20,563 nt of DNA, taken from Desulfobacteraceae bacterium. GTDB taxonomy: Bacteria > Desulfobacterota > DSM-4660 > Desulfatiglandales > Desulfatiglandaceae. The stretch covers positions 1 through 20,563 of the forward strand of contig DSCZ01000493.1 in NCBI GenBank assembly GCA_011048855.1, written 5' to 3'. The position numbers and the translations under genes were made by a program. The notes under the pieces were generated by a model. That model did no database searches and was not told the origin of the DNA. It saw nothing but the letters and a program-made list of their open reading frames with translations. This document shows, in pieces, positions 7,267 to 15,165 of this stretch (its first letter is position 1; each line of letters opens with the position of its first letter).

Positions 7267-8829
7267 ATGAAAACAATGAAGTCAGGCGCGATGTGGCTCT
7301 TTATGGTTTCGGCGATTTTAGTTCTAATGTCCGGATCGGCCTTCGCGGCCGATAAAGTGATCCACGGTGCGGCATCCGAACCGCGATCGCTGGATCCCTA
7401 TTACCATTCAGAGACCCCCACAAACTCCATGAACAAAAATATTTACGACTGCCTGGTGGATTTTGACTCCGAACTCAACATTGAACCCGCACTCGCTCAC
7501 AAATGGGAAAATCCCGACAACCTCACCTGGGTGTTTCACCTGCGAAAGGACGTCAAATTTCACGACGGCACGCCCTTCACCGCGCACGATGTCAAATTCT
7601 CGATAGAGAGATGCAAAACCTGGGAGAAATCAGGTTTCAAGGCCACTGCAGGTCAAATTGAAGCCGTGGAAGTGATCAATGACCACACCGTCAAAATCAC
7701 AACAAAGCAGGCGTTTGGAATTCTGCCAAGAAAACTCGCCCAGATCATGATCATGTCCAAGAAGTTCGTCGAGGCGGCTGAGAACGATGAGTACCTGACC
7801 GACCATGCCGTCGGAACCGGTCCCTACAAGCTCAAGGAGTGGGTGAAAGGCGACAACCTCACGCTCACCGCGAACGAAGACTACTTCCGCGGGGCCCCGA
7901 CAATAAAAGAAGTCGTTCTTAAACCCTTGACCAATGCCCCCACCCGAACCGCGGCACTGCTATCCGGGGAGGTTCACGTCATGGACGACGTTCCGGTCCG
8001 GGACGTCGACCGCATCCAGGCGGCCAAAAATGTATCCGTTTCCTCCCGCCCGAGCTTGAGGCTCATCTACCTCCAAATGGACCAGGATCGTGTGGACAGC
8101 CCCAAGATCGAAAGTCCCACCGGCAAAAATCCGCTCATGGACGTCCGGGTTCGGAAAGCTCTGTATTACGGCATCGATGAAGATGCCATCGTCACGCACG
8201 TGATGAACGGTTTCGCCGTACCGGCCGGACAGCTTTACCCAAGTTCGGTTTTCGGCTATGACGACACGATCAAACGCCCCCCCTACGACCCGGAAAAAGC
8301 CAGGGCGCTGTTGAAAGAAGCCGGCTACCCCGACGGATTCGGCATAACGCTGGACTCCCCGAACGACCGGTACGTGAATGACGACAAAATCGCCCAGGCC
8401 ATCGCGTCCTCTCTCGCCAGAATCGGTTTGAAGGTAAAAGTCAACGCAATACCGAAAAAGACATTCTTCCCGATGACCGACAGACGGGAAACGAGTTTCT
8501 TCCTGATCGGCTGGTCCTGCGCGGACGGAGATGCAAGCGCCTTCCTGGACGGAATCGCCCACACCTATGACCTCGAAAGAGGCTATGGCCGCTACAACCG
8601 GGGCCGTTACACCAATTCCAAGGTGGATGAATTAATCGAAGCGGCATCAGGAATCGTGGACGCTGAAAAGCGTCTCGAGTACATGAAACAGGCTCAGAAA
8701 CTCATTCTCGAGGATCAAGCGTTTATACCTCTCCATTTCCAGGTGGATATTTACGCAAAATCCGATTCGCTCGACTGGGAACCACGGGCGGATCATTATA
8801 TATGGTATTACGACATGAAATTCAAATAA
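7267..8829 (+). CDS. periplasmic substrate-binding protein, family 5 (dipeptide/oligopeptide/nickel type)
   Basis: Solute receptor of the Dpp/Opp-type importer that follows. The length of 520 aa is normal for SBP_bac_5. A signal peptide of about 27 residues ends at GSAFA|A and has no lipobox, so the mature protein should be soluble in the periplasm. Family marks include EPRSLDPYYHSETP, LTWVFHLRKDVKFHDGTPFT with AHDVKFSIERC, VGTGPYKLKEWVKGD, DVRVRKALYYGID and PYDPEKARALLKEAGYPDGF. The ATG follows AAAGGAGG with a 6-nt gap. The M20 hydrolase upstream favours peptides or N-substituted amino acids as cargo. The same family also carries nickel chelates, which would suit the Lar genes nearby, but sequence alone does not decide. 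Confidence 0.92.
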   Translation: MKTMKSGAMWLFMVSAILVLMSGSAFAADKVIHGAASEPRSLDPYYHSETPTNSMNKNIYDCLVDFDSELNIEPALAHKWENPDNLTWVFHLRKDVKFHDGTPFTAHDVKFSIERCKTWEKSGFKATAGQIEAVEVINDHTVKITTKQAFGILPRKLAQIMIMSKKFVEAAENDEYLTDHAVGTGPYKLKEWVKGDNLTLTANEDYFRGAPTIKEVVLKPLTNAPTRTAALLSGEVHVMDDVPVRDVDRIQAAKNVSVSSRPSLRLIYLQMDQDRVDSPKIESPTGKNPLMDVRVRKALYYGIDEDAIVTHVMNGFAVPAGQLYPSSVFGYDDTIKRPPYDPEKARALLKEAGYPDGFGITLDSPNDRYVNDDKIAQAIASSLARIGLKVKVNAIPKKTFFPMTDRRETSFFLIGWSCADGDASAFLDGIAHTYDLERGYGRYNRGRYTNSKVDELIEAASGIVDAEKRLEYMKQAQKLILEDQAFIPLHFQVDIYAKSDSLDWEPRADHYIWYYDMKFK

Positions 8830-8840
8830 TCGTAATGAAT

Positions 8841-8866
8841 CCGGGCCGCGGATGCCCGCGGTCCGG
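8841..8866 (+). other. strong intergenic stem-loop after the binding-protein gene
   Basis: CCGGGCCGCGG (8841-8851), loop ATGC and CCGCGGTCCGG (8856-8866) form an 11-bp stem with one G-U pair. TTTT follows four bases later. Such hairpins downstream of binding-protein genes commonly protect the upstream mRNA or partly end transcription, so that the receptor is made in excess over the permeases. That role here is inferred from position. Confidence 0.6.
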
Positions 8867-8894
8867 TCCGTTTTCCCGGAGGTGACCGAGCCTA

Positions 8895-9860
8895 ATGTTA
8901 GGCTATCTGATCAAGCGGATACTTCAATGTTTCGTGGTTCTTTTCTGCGTCAGCTTTGTCGTGTTCGTCATCATGTACCACAGCGGCGACCCGGTGGAAA
9001 TGATGCTCCCGCCCGAGGCGACCCAGATCCAGGTCCAGGAGCTGCGGCGACATCTCGGACTGGACCGCCCGTTCCACATCCAGTACGTTTCTTTTCTCAC
9101 GAACGCCCTTCGTGGAGACCTCGGGAATTCATTCATTTTCAACAAGCCCGCCGTCGGACTCATCGTCGAACGAATACCGGCCACGCTCGAACTGGCGGTT
9201 TCGGCGATGCTGCTTGCGGTGATCATCGGGATTCCCGCAGGTATGTATGCCGCTGTAAGGCCCGGATCATGGCTGTCCAAAACGATCATGTCCGGATCCC
9301 TGCTCGGCATCAGTCTCCCGGTGTTCTGGCTTGGAATCCTGCTGGTGCTGATTTTCTCGGTTGTACTGGGCTGGCTTCCCAGCTCCGGTCGGGGTGAAAC
9401 CGCCGTATTCGCCGGTATGCGCCTGGGGTTCCTTACCAGGGACGGGATTGCGCATCTGATCCTGCCTGCAGCCACCATTGCGGTTTTCCAGCTCGCATTG
9501 ATCATACGCCTTGTTCGGGCGGGCATGATGGAGGTGCTGCTGCAGGATTTCATAAAATTTTTAAAGGCCAAGGGGGTCAGTGAAGGACGGTTGATATTCG
9601 TCCATGCGATGAAAAACATCATGATTCCGGTTGTCACGATCGTCGGGCTTCAACTCGGAAACATCATCGCGTTCGCCATCGTCACTGAAACCATATTCGC
9701 GTGGCCCGGGATGGGCAAACTGGTTATCGACTCAATTCACGGCCTGGACCGTCCCGTGGTGCTGGCCTACCTGCTGATCGTTTCGTTGATGTTCGTGGTT
9801 TTAAACTTCCTGGTGGATGTGGTTTATACCTTTCTGGATCCCCGGATCAGACTGAAATGA
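8895..9860 (+). CDS. Dpp/Opp-type ABC transporter permease (DppB family)
   Basis: Inner-membrane subunit of 321 aa. It begins MLGYLIKRILQCF with the first helix at about residues 8-30, the usual DppB start. Typical family segments follow: HLGLDRPFHIQYV in the periplasmic loop, ATLELAVSAM, GIPAGMYAAVRPGS, and an EAA-type cytoplasmic loop with FIKFLKAKGVSEGRLIFVHA. The last helix is near residues 283-310. The ATG at 8895 follows GGAGGTGA with a 9-nt gap. It forms the translocation channel with the DppC-type partner, whose gene starts 10 bp downstream. Confidence 0.93.
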   Translation: MLGYLIKRILQCFVVLFCVSFVVFVIMYHSGDPVEMMLPPEATQIQVQELRRHLGLDRPFHIQYVSFLTNALRGDLGNSFIFNKPAVGLIVERIPATLELAVSAMLLAVIIGIPAGMYAAVRPGSWLSKTIMSGSLLGISLPVFWLGILLVLIFSVVLGWLPSSGRGETAVFAGMRLGFLTRDGIAHLILPAATIAVFQLALIIRLVRAGMMEVLLQDFIKFLKAKGVSEGRLIFVHAMKNIMIPVVTIVGLQLGNIIAFAIVTETIFAWPGMGKLVIDSIHGLDRPVVLAYLLIVSLMFVVLNFLVDVVYTFLDPRIRLK

Positions 9861-9870
9861 GATTTTATCG

Positions 9871-10749
9871 ATGAACCGCCGTGCACTATTGGAATTCTGG
9901 GAGGAATTCAGGGAAAGCAAAACCGGCATCGCCGGCGGATTGATCACCGCACTCTGCCTGTCGGCCGCACTGCTCGCACCGGTTGCAAGCCCCCAGGACC
10001 CCTACGACCTTTCCCAGCTCTATCTCCAGAACAGTTTCATGCGGCCGACCCTGTTTTCCAACTGGAGTTATGAACCCTTCATGCTGGGGTCGGACGGACA
10101 GGGACGCTGCATGTTCAGCGCGATCCTTTACGGGCTCCGGATTTCCCTGTACGTCGGGCTTGCAAGCACCATCATCTCCGCGGTTGTCGGCACCCTGCTC
10201 GGGTTGGTTGCAGGCTACTCCGGAGGAAAGACCGATGCGCTGATCATGCGTATCGCGGACATTCAGCTGTCCTTTCCGGCCATCCTGATCGCTCTGGTTA
10301 TCATGGCCATATGGGGCCAGGGCCTTTTCAAAATCATCATTGCAATCAGCGTCGTCAACTGGGTTTTTTACGCCCGAACCGCCCGGGGCAGCACCCTGTC
10401 CGAGCGGGAAAAGGATTATGTAGATGCAGCCAGGGCGGTGGGGGTGTCGCCCGCGATTATAATGGTACGCGAGATTCTTCCCAACATCCTGGCGCCGATC
10501 ATCGTCATCGCGACGGTCCGGATCGCTCATGCGATCATTCTCGAATCCACGTTGAGTTTTCTGGGCCTGGGAGTTCCGATAACCGAGCCGTCACTCGGCA
10601 GCCTGATAAACGAGGGCTACAACGTGCTTTTCAGCGGATACTGGTGGATCACCATCTATCCCGGAGTCGGACTGATGCTGATCGTTCTCGGAATCAATCA
10701 ACTGGGCGACAGGCTCAGGGACGTGCTGAACCCGAGGCTGAAACGATGA
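9871..10749 (+). CDS. Dpp/Opp-type ABC transporter permease (DppC family)
   Basis: Second channel subunit (292 aa). It has a cytoplasmic N-terminus, a first helix near residues 19-40, and the DppC-type periplasmic stretch MLGSDGQGRCMFSAILYGLR. The core helices follow (VGLASTIISAVVGTLLGLVA), then the EAA loop REKDYVDAARAVGVSP with REILPNILAPIIV. SFLGLGVPITEPSLGSLI is characteristic of the family. The Shine-Dalgarno sequence before ATG 9871 is weak, so translation may depend on coupling with the DppB-type gene. Its TGA overlaps the ATG of the next ATPase gene. Confidence 0.93.
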   Translation: MNRRALLEFWEEFRESKTGIAGGLITALCLSAALLAPVASPQDPYDLSQLYLQNSFMRPTLFSNWSYEPFMLGSDGQGRCMFSAILYGLRISLYVGLASTIISAVVGTLLGLVAGYSGGKTDALIMRIADIQLSFPAILIALVIMAIWGQGLFKIIIAISVVNWVFYARTARGSTLSEREKDYVDAARAVGVSPAIIMVREILPNILAPIIVIATVRIAHAIILESTLSFLGLGVPITEPSLGSLINEGYNVLFSGYWWITIYPGVGLMLIVLGINQLGDRLRDVLNPRLKR

Positions 10750-11729
10750 ACACAAAAGACACCCGGAATCGCACGGTGCTGGAAGTTACAGGGTTGAAAA
10801 CCTATTTTTTCACCCGGAAAGGGATCGTAAAAGCGGTGGACGATGTGAGTTTTTCCCTCGGGCGAGGTGAAATCCTGGGGCTTGTCGGGGAATCGGGCGC
10901 CGGCAAGTCCATCACCGGCTTTTCGATCCTCGGGCTGATAGACGAACCGGGAAAAATCGTGGATGGCCAAATCCTGTTCGAAGGGGAAGACCTCCGCGCA
11001 AAGACCGAGCAGGAACTTGAAAGTATACGTGGAAACCGCATATCGATGGTGTTCCAGGATCCCCAGACGAGCCTGGACCCGGTTTTCACGATAGGCTACC
11101 AGATTGTGGAAGCGCTCAGGGTTCATAGCAAAATGCCACAGCGCGGGGCGGAGGAAAGGGCCGTAGAGCTGCTCACCGCGGTCGGCATCGCCAGCCCGGA
11201 AGAAAGGCTTGGCGATTACCCCCATCAGTTTTCGGGAGGTATGCGGCAGAGAGTGGTCATCTCGATAGCCATGGCATCGAATCCCTCCCTGTTGATCGCG
11301 GACGAACCATCCACAGCCCTGGATGTAACCATACAGGCACAGGTGCTGACGCTCATGCGCAGGCTGGTGTGGGAACATGAAACCGCCATGATCCTTATAA
11401 CCCATGACATCGCGCTCGTGGGCCAGTTCTGCGACTCGATATGTGTGATGTACGCCGGGCATGTCGTCGAACGGGGCCCCAAGCAAGCCGTAATCAGAAA
11501 CCCGCTTCACCCTTATACCCGTGGACTTATAAAATCGATCCCGGGCCGGCAGCAGAGAAGGAAACGGCTCGATCAGATCCCTGGCATGATGCCCAACCTG
11601 ATGGATCTTCCTCCAGGCTGCCCGTTCCGCCCGAGGTGCAGCATGGCGACCCCGGACTGCGGGAAGGAAGTGTCGCTGCTGGAATTCGAACCGGCCCATT
11701 TCGCCGCCTGTGCAAGGGGGAGGAGTTGA
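10746..11729 (+). CDS. Dpp/Opp-type ABC transporter ATP-binding protein (DppD family)
   Basis: First of two ATPases that drive the importer (327 aa). Walker A is GESGAGKS at residues 48-55. Further motifs are VFQDPQTSLDP (Q-loop), FSGGMRQRVVISIAMA (signature), LLIADEPSTALDV (Walker B) and LITHDIALV (switch His). The C-terminal oligopeptide-transporter domain has CPFRPRC, a later Cys in TPDCGK and FAACARG, the Cys set that binds an Fe-S cluster in some Dpp/Opp ATPases. The start ATG 10746 overlaps the preceding stop (ATGA). The frame runs upstream to 10311, but that is shadow within the permease gene. Confidence 0.94.
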   Translation: MNTKDTRNRTVLEVTGLKTYFFTRKGIVKAVDDVSFSLGRGEILGLVGESGAGKSITGFSILGLIDEPGKIVDGQILFEGEDLRAKTEQELESIRGNRISMVFQDPQTSLDPVFTIGYQIVEALRVHSKMPQRGAEERAVELLTAVGIASPEERLGDYPHQFSGGMRQRVVISIAMASNPSLLIADEPSTALDVTIQAQVLTLMRRLVWEHETAMILITHDIALVGQFCDSICVMYAGHVVERGPKQAVIRNPLHPYTRGLIKSIPGRQQRRKRLDQIPGMMPNLMDLPPGCPFRPRCSMATPDCGKEVSLLEFEPAHFAACARGRS

Positions 11730-11731
11730 CA

Positions 11732-12742
11732 GTGAATTCGTCGAACGATCCTCTGTTGAAAATTGAAAATCTTACGAAGCACTTTCCTTTGCAGAATAGC
11801 ATCTTCGACAAGATGGTGGTCAAGGACCGGAGGATTCAGTTGATCACGCAGACCGTGCACGCTCTAAACGGGGTAAGCCTCACGATAAAAAAAGGGGAAA
11901 CCCTTGGCCTGGTCGGCGAGAGCGGCTGTGGAAAATCAACACTTGCGAAAACCGTCATCGGGCTGCACCCCCCCACCTCCGGCAGGATATGGTATGGCTC
12001 CAGGGAAATCGCAAACCTCAGAGGGCGTGAACGCAAACCTTTTCAAAAAAAAATTCAGATGGTGTTCCAGGATCCCTTCTTTTCGCTCAACCCGCGCAAA
12101 AAGGTGATGCATATAATCGGCCAGCCGATGGAGGTTCACCGGGTTGCGCGCGGTGAGGCCAGGAAGAAGCGCGTGATGGAACTGCTCGAGAAAGTCGGAA
12201 TGGATCCGGCTTATGCGTTCAGGTATCCGCACCAGTTCTCAGGAGGTCAAAGGCAGCGGATCGGCATTGCAAGAGCCCTGGCATCGGACCCCGAGCTGGT
12301 GATAGCGGATGAACCGATTTCGGCGCTGGACGTATCGATCCAGGCCCAGATTTTGAACCTGATGATGGAATTACAGGAAGACCTGGATTTAACTTATTTG
12401 TTTGTCTCACATGACCTGTCGGTGATCAAGCACATCAGCAGCCGGGTTGCCGTGATGTACCTGGGATACATCGTGGAAACAGCATCTACCGAGGATATAT
12501 TCGCATCCCCCAACCACCCCTACACCCGGATCCTGTTCTCGGCGATTCCTTCCCTGGACAGCCTGGAATTCGTCGACGGCCTGGGAATCAAGGGGGAAGT
12601 CCCAACCCCGATAAACCTCCCCTCGGGCTGCCCTTTCCACCCGCGATGCCCCGATGTGTTCGACCGATGCCGCAAAGAGATGCCAGGGCTGAGGGAAATC
12701 GCACCGGGCCGCTTTTCCGCCTGTCATCTGAACGACGCCTGA
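11732..12742 (+). CDS. Dpp/Opp-type ABC transporter ATP-binding protein (DppF family)
   Basis: Second ATPase (336 aa), expected to pair with the DppD-type subunit. Motifs are GESGCGKS (62-69), VFQDPFFSLNPR, FSGGQRQRIGIARALA, LVIADEPISALDV and FVSHDLSVI, all intact. The C-terminal Cys motif is CPFHPRCPDVFDRC with a final FSACHL. Residues 21-41 hold an extra charged insert between the first beta strands (KMVVKDRRIQ), seen in some OppF/DppF proteins. The likely start is GTG 11732, with GGAG six bases upstream and two bases after the dppD-type stop. The operon ends here, 21 bp before the convergent end of typA, and no terminator hairpin is visible in that gap. Confidence 0.93.
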   Translation: MNSSNDPLLKIENLTKHFPLQNSIFDKMVVKDRRIQLITQTVHALNGVSLTIKKGETLGLVGESGCGKSTLAKTVIGLHPPTSGRIWYGSREIANLRGRERKPFQKKIQMVFQDPFFSLNPRKKVMHIIGQPMEVHRVARGEARKKRVMELLEKVGMDPAYAFRYPHQFSGGQRQRIGIARALASDPELVIADEPISALDVSIQAQILNLMMELQEDLDLTYLFVSHDLSVIKHISSRVAVMYLGYIVETASTEDIFASPNHPYTRILFSAIPSLDSLEFVDGLGIKGEVPTPINLPSGCPFHPRCPDVFDRCRKEMPGLREIAPGRFSACHLNDA

Positions 12743-12763
12743 ATCATGAAATCCCGGGGACGG

Positions 12764-14599
12764 TCAAGCCGCCTCCTTCTTCCTGGCGCCGTACATTAAG
12801 CGCCGTCGCTGGGCGGAAAGCTCCGCCTTGCGAAGCCTGATGGACCGGGGCGTCACCTCTACAAGTTCGTCGTCACGGATGAAATGAATCGCCTTTTCCA
12901 GATTCATCCTGGATACCGGAGAAAGCATGATGTTTTCGTCCTTGCCTGACGCCCTCATGTTTGTAAGTTTCTTTTCCTTGCAGGGATTGACGTCGATGTC
13001 GATATCCCTGTTGTGCTCCCCCACGATCATACCTTCATAGACGGGGTCGCCGGGAACCACGAAAATCCTTCCTCTCGGCTCCAGCCCGAAAAGCGCATAG
13101 GCAACGGCCGCACCTTCACGATCCGCAACGATTGAACCGGTGCGGCGGCTGGGAAAATCACCGCGGAATGCTTCGTGGCCGGCAAAAAGGCTGTTCATGA
13201 CCCCAGTCCCCTTCGTATCGGTCAGAAATTCATCTCTGTAACCGATGAGAGCACGGGAAGGAACGCTGAATTCCATCCGCACGCGGCCATCCCCCCTGTT
13301 CCCCAGAGAGGTGAGATGTCCTTTGCGAATCGAAATTTTTTCGGTCACAGCCCCCATGAATTCCTCGTCGCATTCGATGAACAGGTTCTCGATCGGCTCG
13401 AGCTTACTGCCGTTTTCCTGTTTGAAAATCACCTGGGGCCTGCCCACGCAGAGTTCGAACCCCTCCCTGCGCATCGTTTCAATCAAAATGGCCATCTGAA
13501 ATTCGCCCCTGCCCCTGACGATGAAACTTTCCTCCTCCTCGCCCTCGCCCACCTCGATCGCCACGTTTCGAAGCGTTTCCTTGAAAAGCCGCTCCCGTAT
13601 TTTGCTCGCCTGAACCTTCTGCCCTTCCCGGCCCGCAAAGGGAGAGGTGTTTGCGAGAAAACGCATCGCAACGGTCGGTTCATCTACATGAATGCGTTCA
13701 AGCGCCTCGGGGGCATCCACCGTGCAGACGGTGTCGCCGATTTCCACGTCCTCGATGCCGGATAAAACAACGATATCTCCCGGCTCCGCCTTTTCCACGC
13801 TCTTCATATGCATTCCATCATAGACCTGTAGCCTCGAGACCCTGAGCGGGACCGGACGACCTCTTCGATTGATGCAGGCAAGAGAGTTGTTTGCCTCAAC
13901 GAAGCCGTTATGGATTTTACCCACCGCCAGGCGCCCGAGGTAATCGGAATAACCCAGATCCGAAACCAGCATCTGGAATGGTTTTTCGAGGTTATGTATC
14001 GGAGAAGGGATATGCTCGATTATGGCATCGAAAAGCGGCTGGAGGTCCATGCCTGCTGAATCGAGGGAAGTCTTGGCTATTCCGTCACGGCCGATCGTGT
14101 AAAGCAAGGGGAAGTCGAGCTGTTCTTCGGTTGCATCCAGATCGATGAAAAGGTCGTAAATCTCGTCAAGAACCTCGTCCGGGCGGGCATCCTTCCGATC
14201 TATCTTATTTATGATCACGAGTATCTTCAACCCTGCATCCAGGGCCTTCTTAACCACGAAACGGGTCTGGGGAAGCGGACCTTCAGATGCATCCACCAGG
14301 AGGAGCGCACCGTCCGCCATGGACAGCGCCCTTTCCACTTCGCCTCCGAAATCCGCGTGGCCGGGCGTGTCTATGATGTTGATCTTGACCCCTTTCCACA
14401 TGACCGAACAGTTTTTCGCCGAAATCGTGATTCCACGCTCCCGCTCGAGATCCATCGAATCCATCAACCGCTCGACCACTTCCTGGTTATCCCTGAAAAG
14501 GCCGCTTTGCTTCAACATGCCGTCCACCAGCGTTGTCTTTCCGTGATCGACATGTGCTATGATCGCAATATTACGCAATGTTTCGTTGGTTTGGATCAT
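12764..14599 (-). CDS. typA: ribosome-associated translational GTPase TypA/BipA
   Basis: Full-length (611 aa) EF-G-like GTPase that binds the 70S ribosome and supports ribosome assembly and growth under stress, especially cold. GTPase motifs are IIAHVDHGKTTL (G1, about 13-24), ERERGITI (G2), DTPGHADFGGEVERA (G3) and INKIDR (G4). The BipA-specific C-terminal domains follow, with RGRGEFQMAILIETMRREGF, EPIENLFIECDEE, GRVRMEFSVPSRALIGY and GEHNRDIDIDVNPCKEKKLTNMR in order. The end LTNMRASGKDE and RLRKAELS is typical. AAGGTGAG precedes the ATG with a 5-nt gap. It is a housekeeping gene between two catabolic operons, probably with its own promoter in the AT-rich leader. Confidence 0.97.
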   Translation of the reverse strand: MIQTNETLRNIAIIAHVDHGKTTLVDGMLKQSGLFRDNQEVVERLMDSMDLERERGITISAKNCSVMWKGVKINIIDTPGHADFGGEVERALSMADGALLLVDASEGPLPQTRFVVKKALDAGLKILVIINKIDRKDARPDEVLDEIYDLFIDLDATEEQLDFPLLYTIGRDGIAKTSLDSAGMDLQPLFDAIIEHIPSPIHNLEKPFQMLVSDLGYSDYLGRLAVGKIHNGFVEANNSLACINRRGRPVPLRVSRLQVYDGMHMKSVEKAEPGDIVVLSGIEDVEIGDTVCTVDAPEALERIHVDEPTVAMRFLANTSPFAGREGQKVQASKIRERLFKETLRNVAIEVGEGEEEESFIVRGRGEFQMAILIETMRREGFELCVGRPQVIFKQENGSKLEPIENLFIECDEEFMGAVTEKISIRKGHLTSLGNRGDGRVRMEFSVPSRALIGYRDEFLTDTKGTGVMNSLFAGHEAFRGDFPSRRTGSIVADREGAAVAYALFGLEPRGRIFVVPGDPVYEGMIVGEHNRDIDIDVNPCKEKKLTNMRASGKDENIMLSPVSRMNLEKAIHFIRDDELVEVTPRSIRLRKAELSAQRRRLMYGARKKEAA

Positions 14600-14700
14600 T
14601 ATTTCTCACCTTATAACACATTAAAACAAACTTAAAATCAAAAAAGCCCAACATATAGATCGGGGAGAATCAATATAATCGATTAATCTAATCATTTTTC
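14600..14700 (-). promoter_or_regulatory. AT-rich leader of typA with a TAATCGATTA palindrome
   Basis: The 100 bp before typA are strikingly AT-rich compared with the flanks and probably hold its promoter. On the minus strand TATATT (14677-14672) is a fair -10 but lacks a good -35. The palindrome TAATCGATTA (14676-14685) overlaps it. A TTTTTT run at 14646-14639 on the minus strand follows GGGC but has no adequate stem, so I do not call a terminator. Confidence 0.3.
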
Positions 14701-14762
14701 AGGAGAAAACAAGACGGGAGGGCAAAAACCATTTACGTACTCCCCCCAGTGCAGACGGAATG

Positions 14763-14791
14763 AAAAACAGGCGACACCGACGCCAACGACG
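14763..14791. repeat. direct repeat, copy 1 (pairs with 15121-15149)
   Basis: A 29-nt unit, AAAAACAGGCGACACCGACG then CCAACGACG, recurs at 15121-15149 with two mismatches and in the same orientation. The units lie 358 bp apart inside the non-coding stretch 14600-15165. Their style resembles dispersed intergenic repeats of Desulfobacterota (from memory). Confidence 0.6.
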
Positions 14792-14870
14792 AAGCTATAG
14801 CGTTTCCACAATTCCTCCGTTAAGAGGCGGGGCGGGGAGCGCGGAACGGAAGATTCATCGGGGAGAAGGG

Positions 14871-14886
14871 GTCTCCTGCGGGAGAC
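14871..14886. other. short hairpin GTCTCC/GGAGAC
   Basis: GTCTCC (14871-14876), loop TGCG and GGAGAC (14881-14886) form a 6-bp stem, extendable by a G-T pair. It is one of two small hairpins between the direct repeats; no T-run follows on either strand. Confidence 0.35.
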
Positions 14887-14981
14887 TTCAGGGAAAAAGC
14901 CAACGCTTTCAGTAAAATCAAATTCCGCTGGGCATTTCTTCATCGTGATTGCAAACCGCTCCCACAGCCCGTTCCGGAAAG

Positions 14982-14996
14982 GTTCTCGTGGAGAAC
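14982..14996. other. short hairpin GTTCTC/GAGAAC
   Basis: GTTCTC (14982-14987), loop GTG and GAGAAC (14991-14996) form a 6-bp stem. With the hairpin at 14871 it gives this non-coding stretch some potential structure, possibly part of a degenerate repeat element. Confidence 0.35.
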
Positions 14997-15060
14997 TACG
15001 AAATATGAAGGTTCCGTTCCGGGATGCCCGGCACACCTCGTCCCCTACTCCGACCTCCGG

Positions 15061-15081
15061 CTTCTGACTCCTGACTTCTCA
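15061..15081. repeat. three 7-bp tandem repeats (CTTCTGA/CTCCTGA/CTTCTCA)
   Basis: CTTCTGA, CTCCTGA and CTTCTCA follow one another, a short degenerate heptamer array between the two 29-nt direct repeats. Arrays of this kind are common non-coding minisatellites in some bacteria. No gene overlaps it. Confidence 0.5.
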
Positions 15082-15120
15082 GCAGGTGCGGGTCAGGTCA
15101 AAACTGCGTTTCGACACTCC

Positions 15121-15149
15121 AAAAACAGGCGATACCGACACCAACGACG
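15121..15149. repeat. direct repeat, copy 2 (pairs with 14763-14791)
   Basis: Second copy of the 29-nt repeat, ending 16 bp from the stop of the LarA-family gene. It differs from copy 1 at two positions (C/T and G/A). Similarity continues weakly for a few bases beyond it (CGAAGCTATAG versus CGCCGCCGATAG). Confidence 0.6.
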
Positions 15150-15165
15150 CCGCCGATAGTAAAGG

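Noticed and set aside
14613..14641. TTGATT-17-TGTTAT as typA promoter on the minus strand
   Set aside because: The start of transcription would fall within the Shine-Dalgarno sequence of typA, leaving no usable leader.
14636..14658. Possible rho-independent terminator (GGGC followed by TTTTTT on the minus strand)
   Set aside because: There is no stem of more than three base pairs before the T-run. It is better read as part of the AT-rich typA leader.
14692..15036. 114-aa open frame on the minus strand in the typA-larA homologue gap
   Set aside because: Its 3' part runs through the 29-nt direct repeat and the hairpins, there is no good ribosome site, and no domain is recognisable. It is most likely chance.
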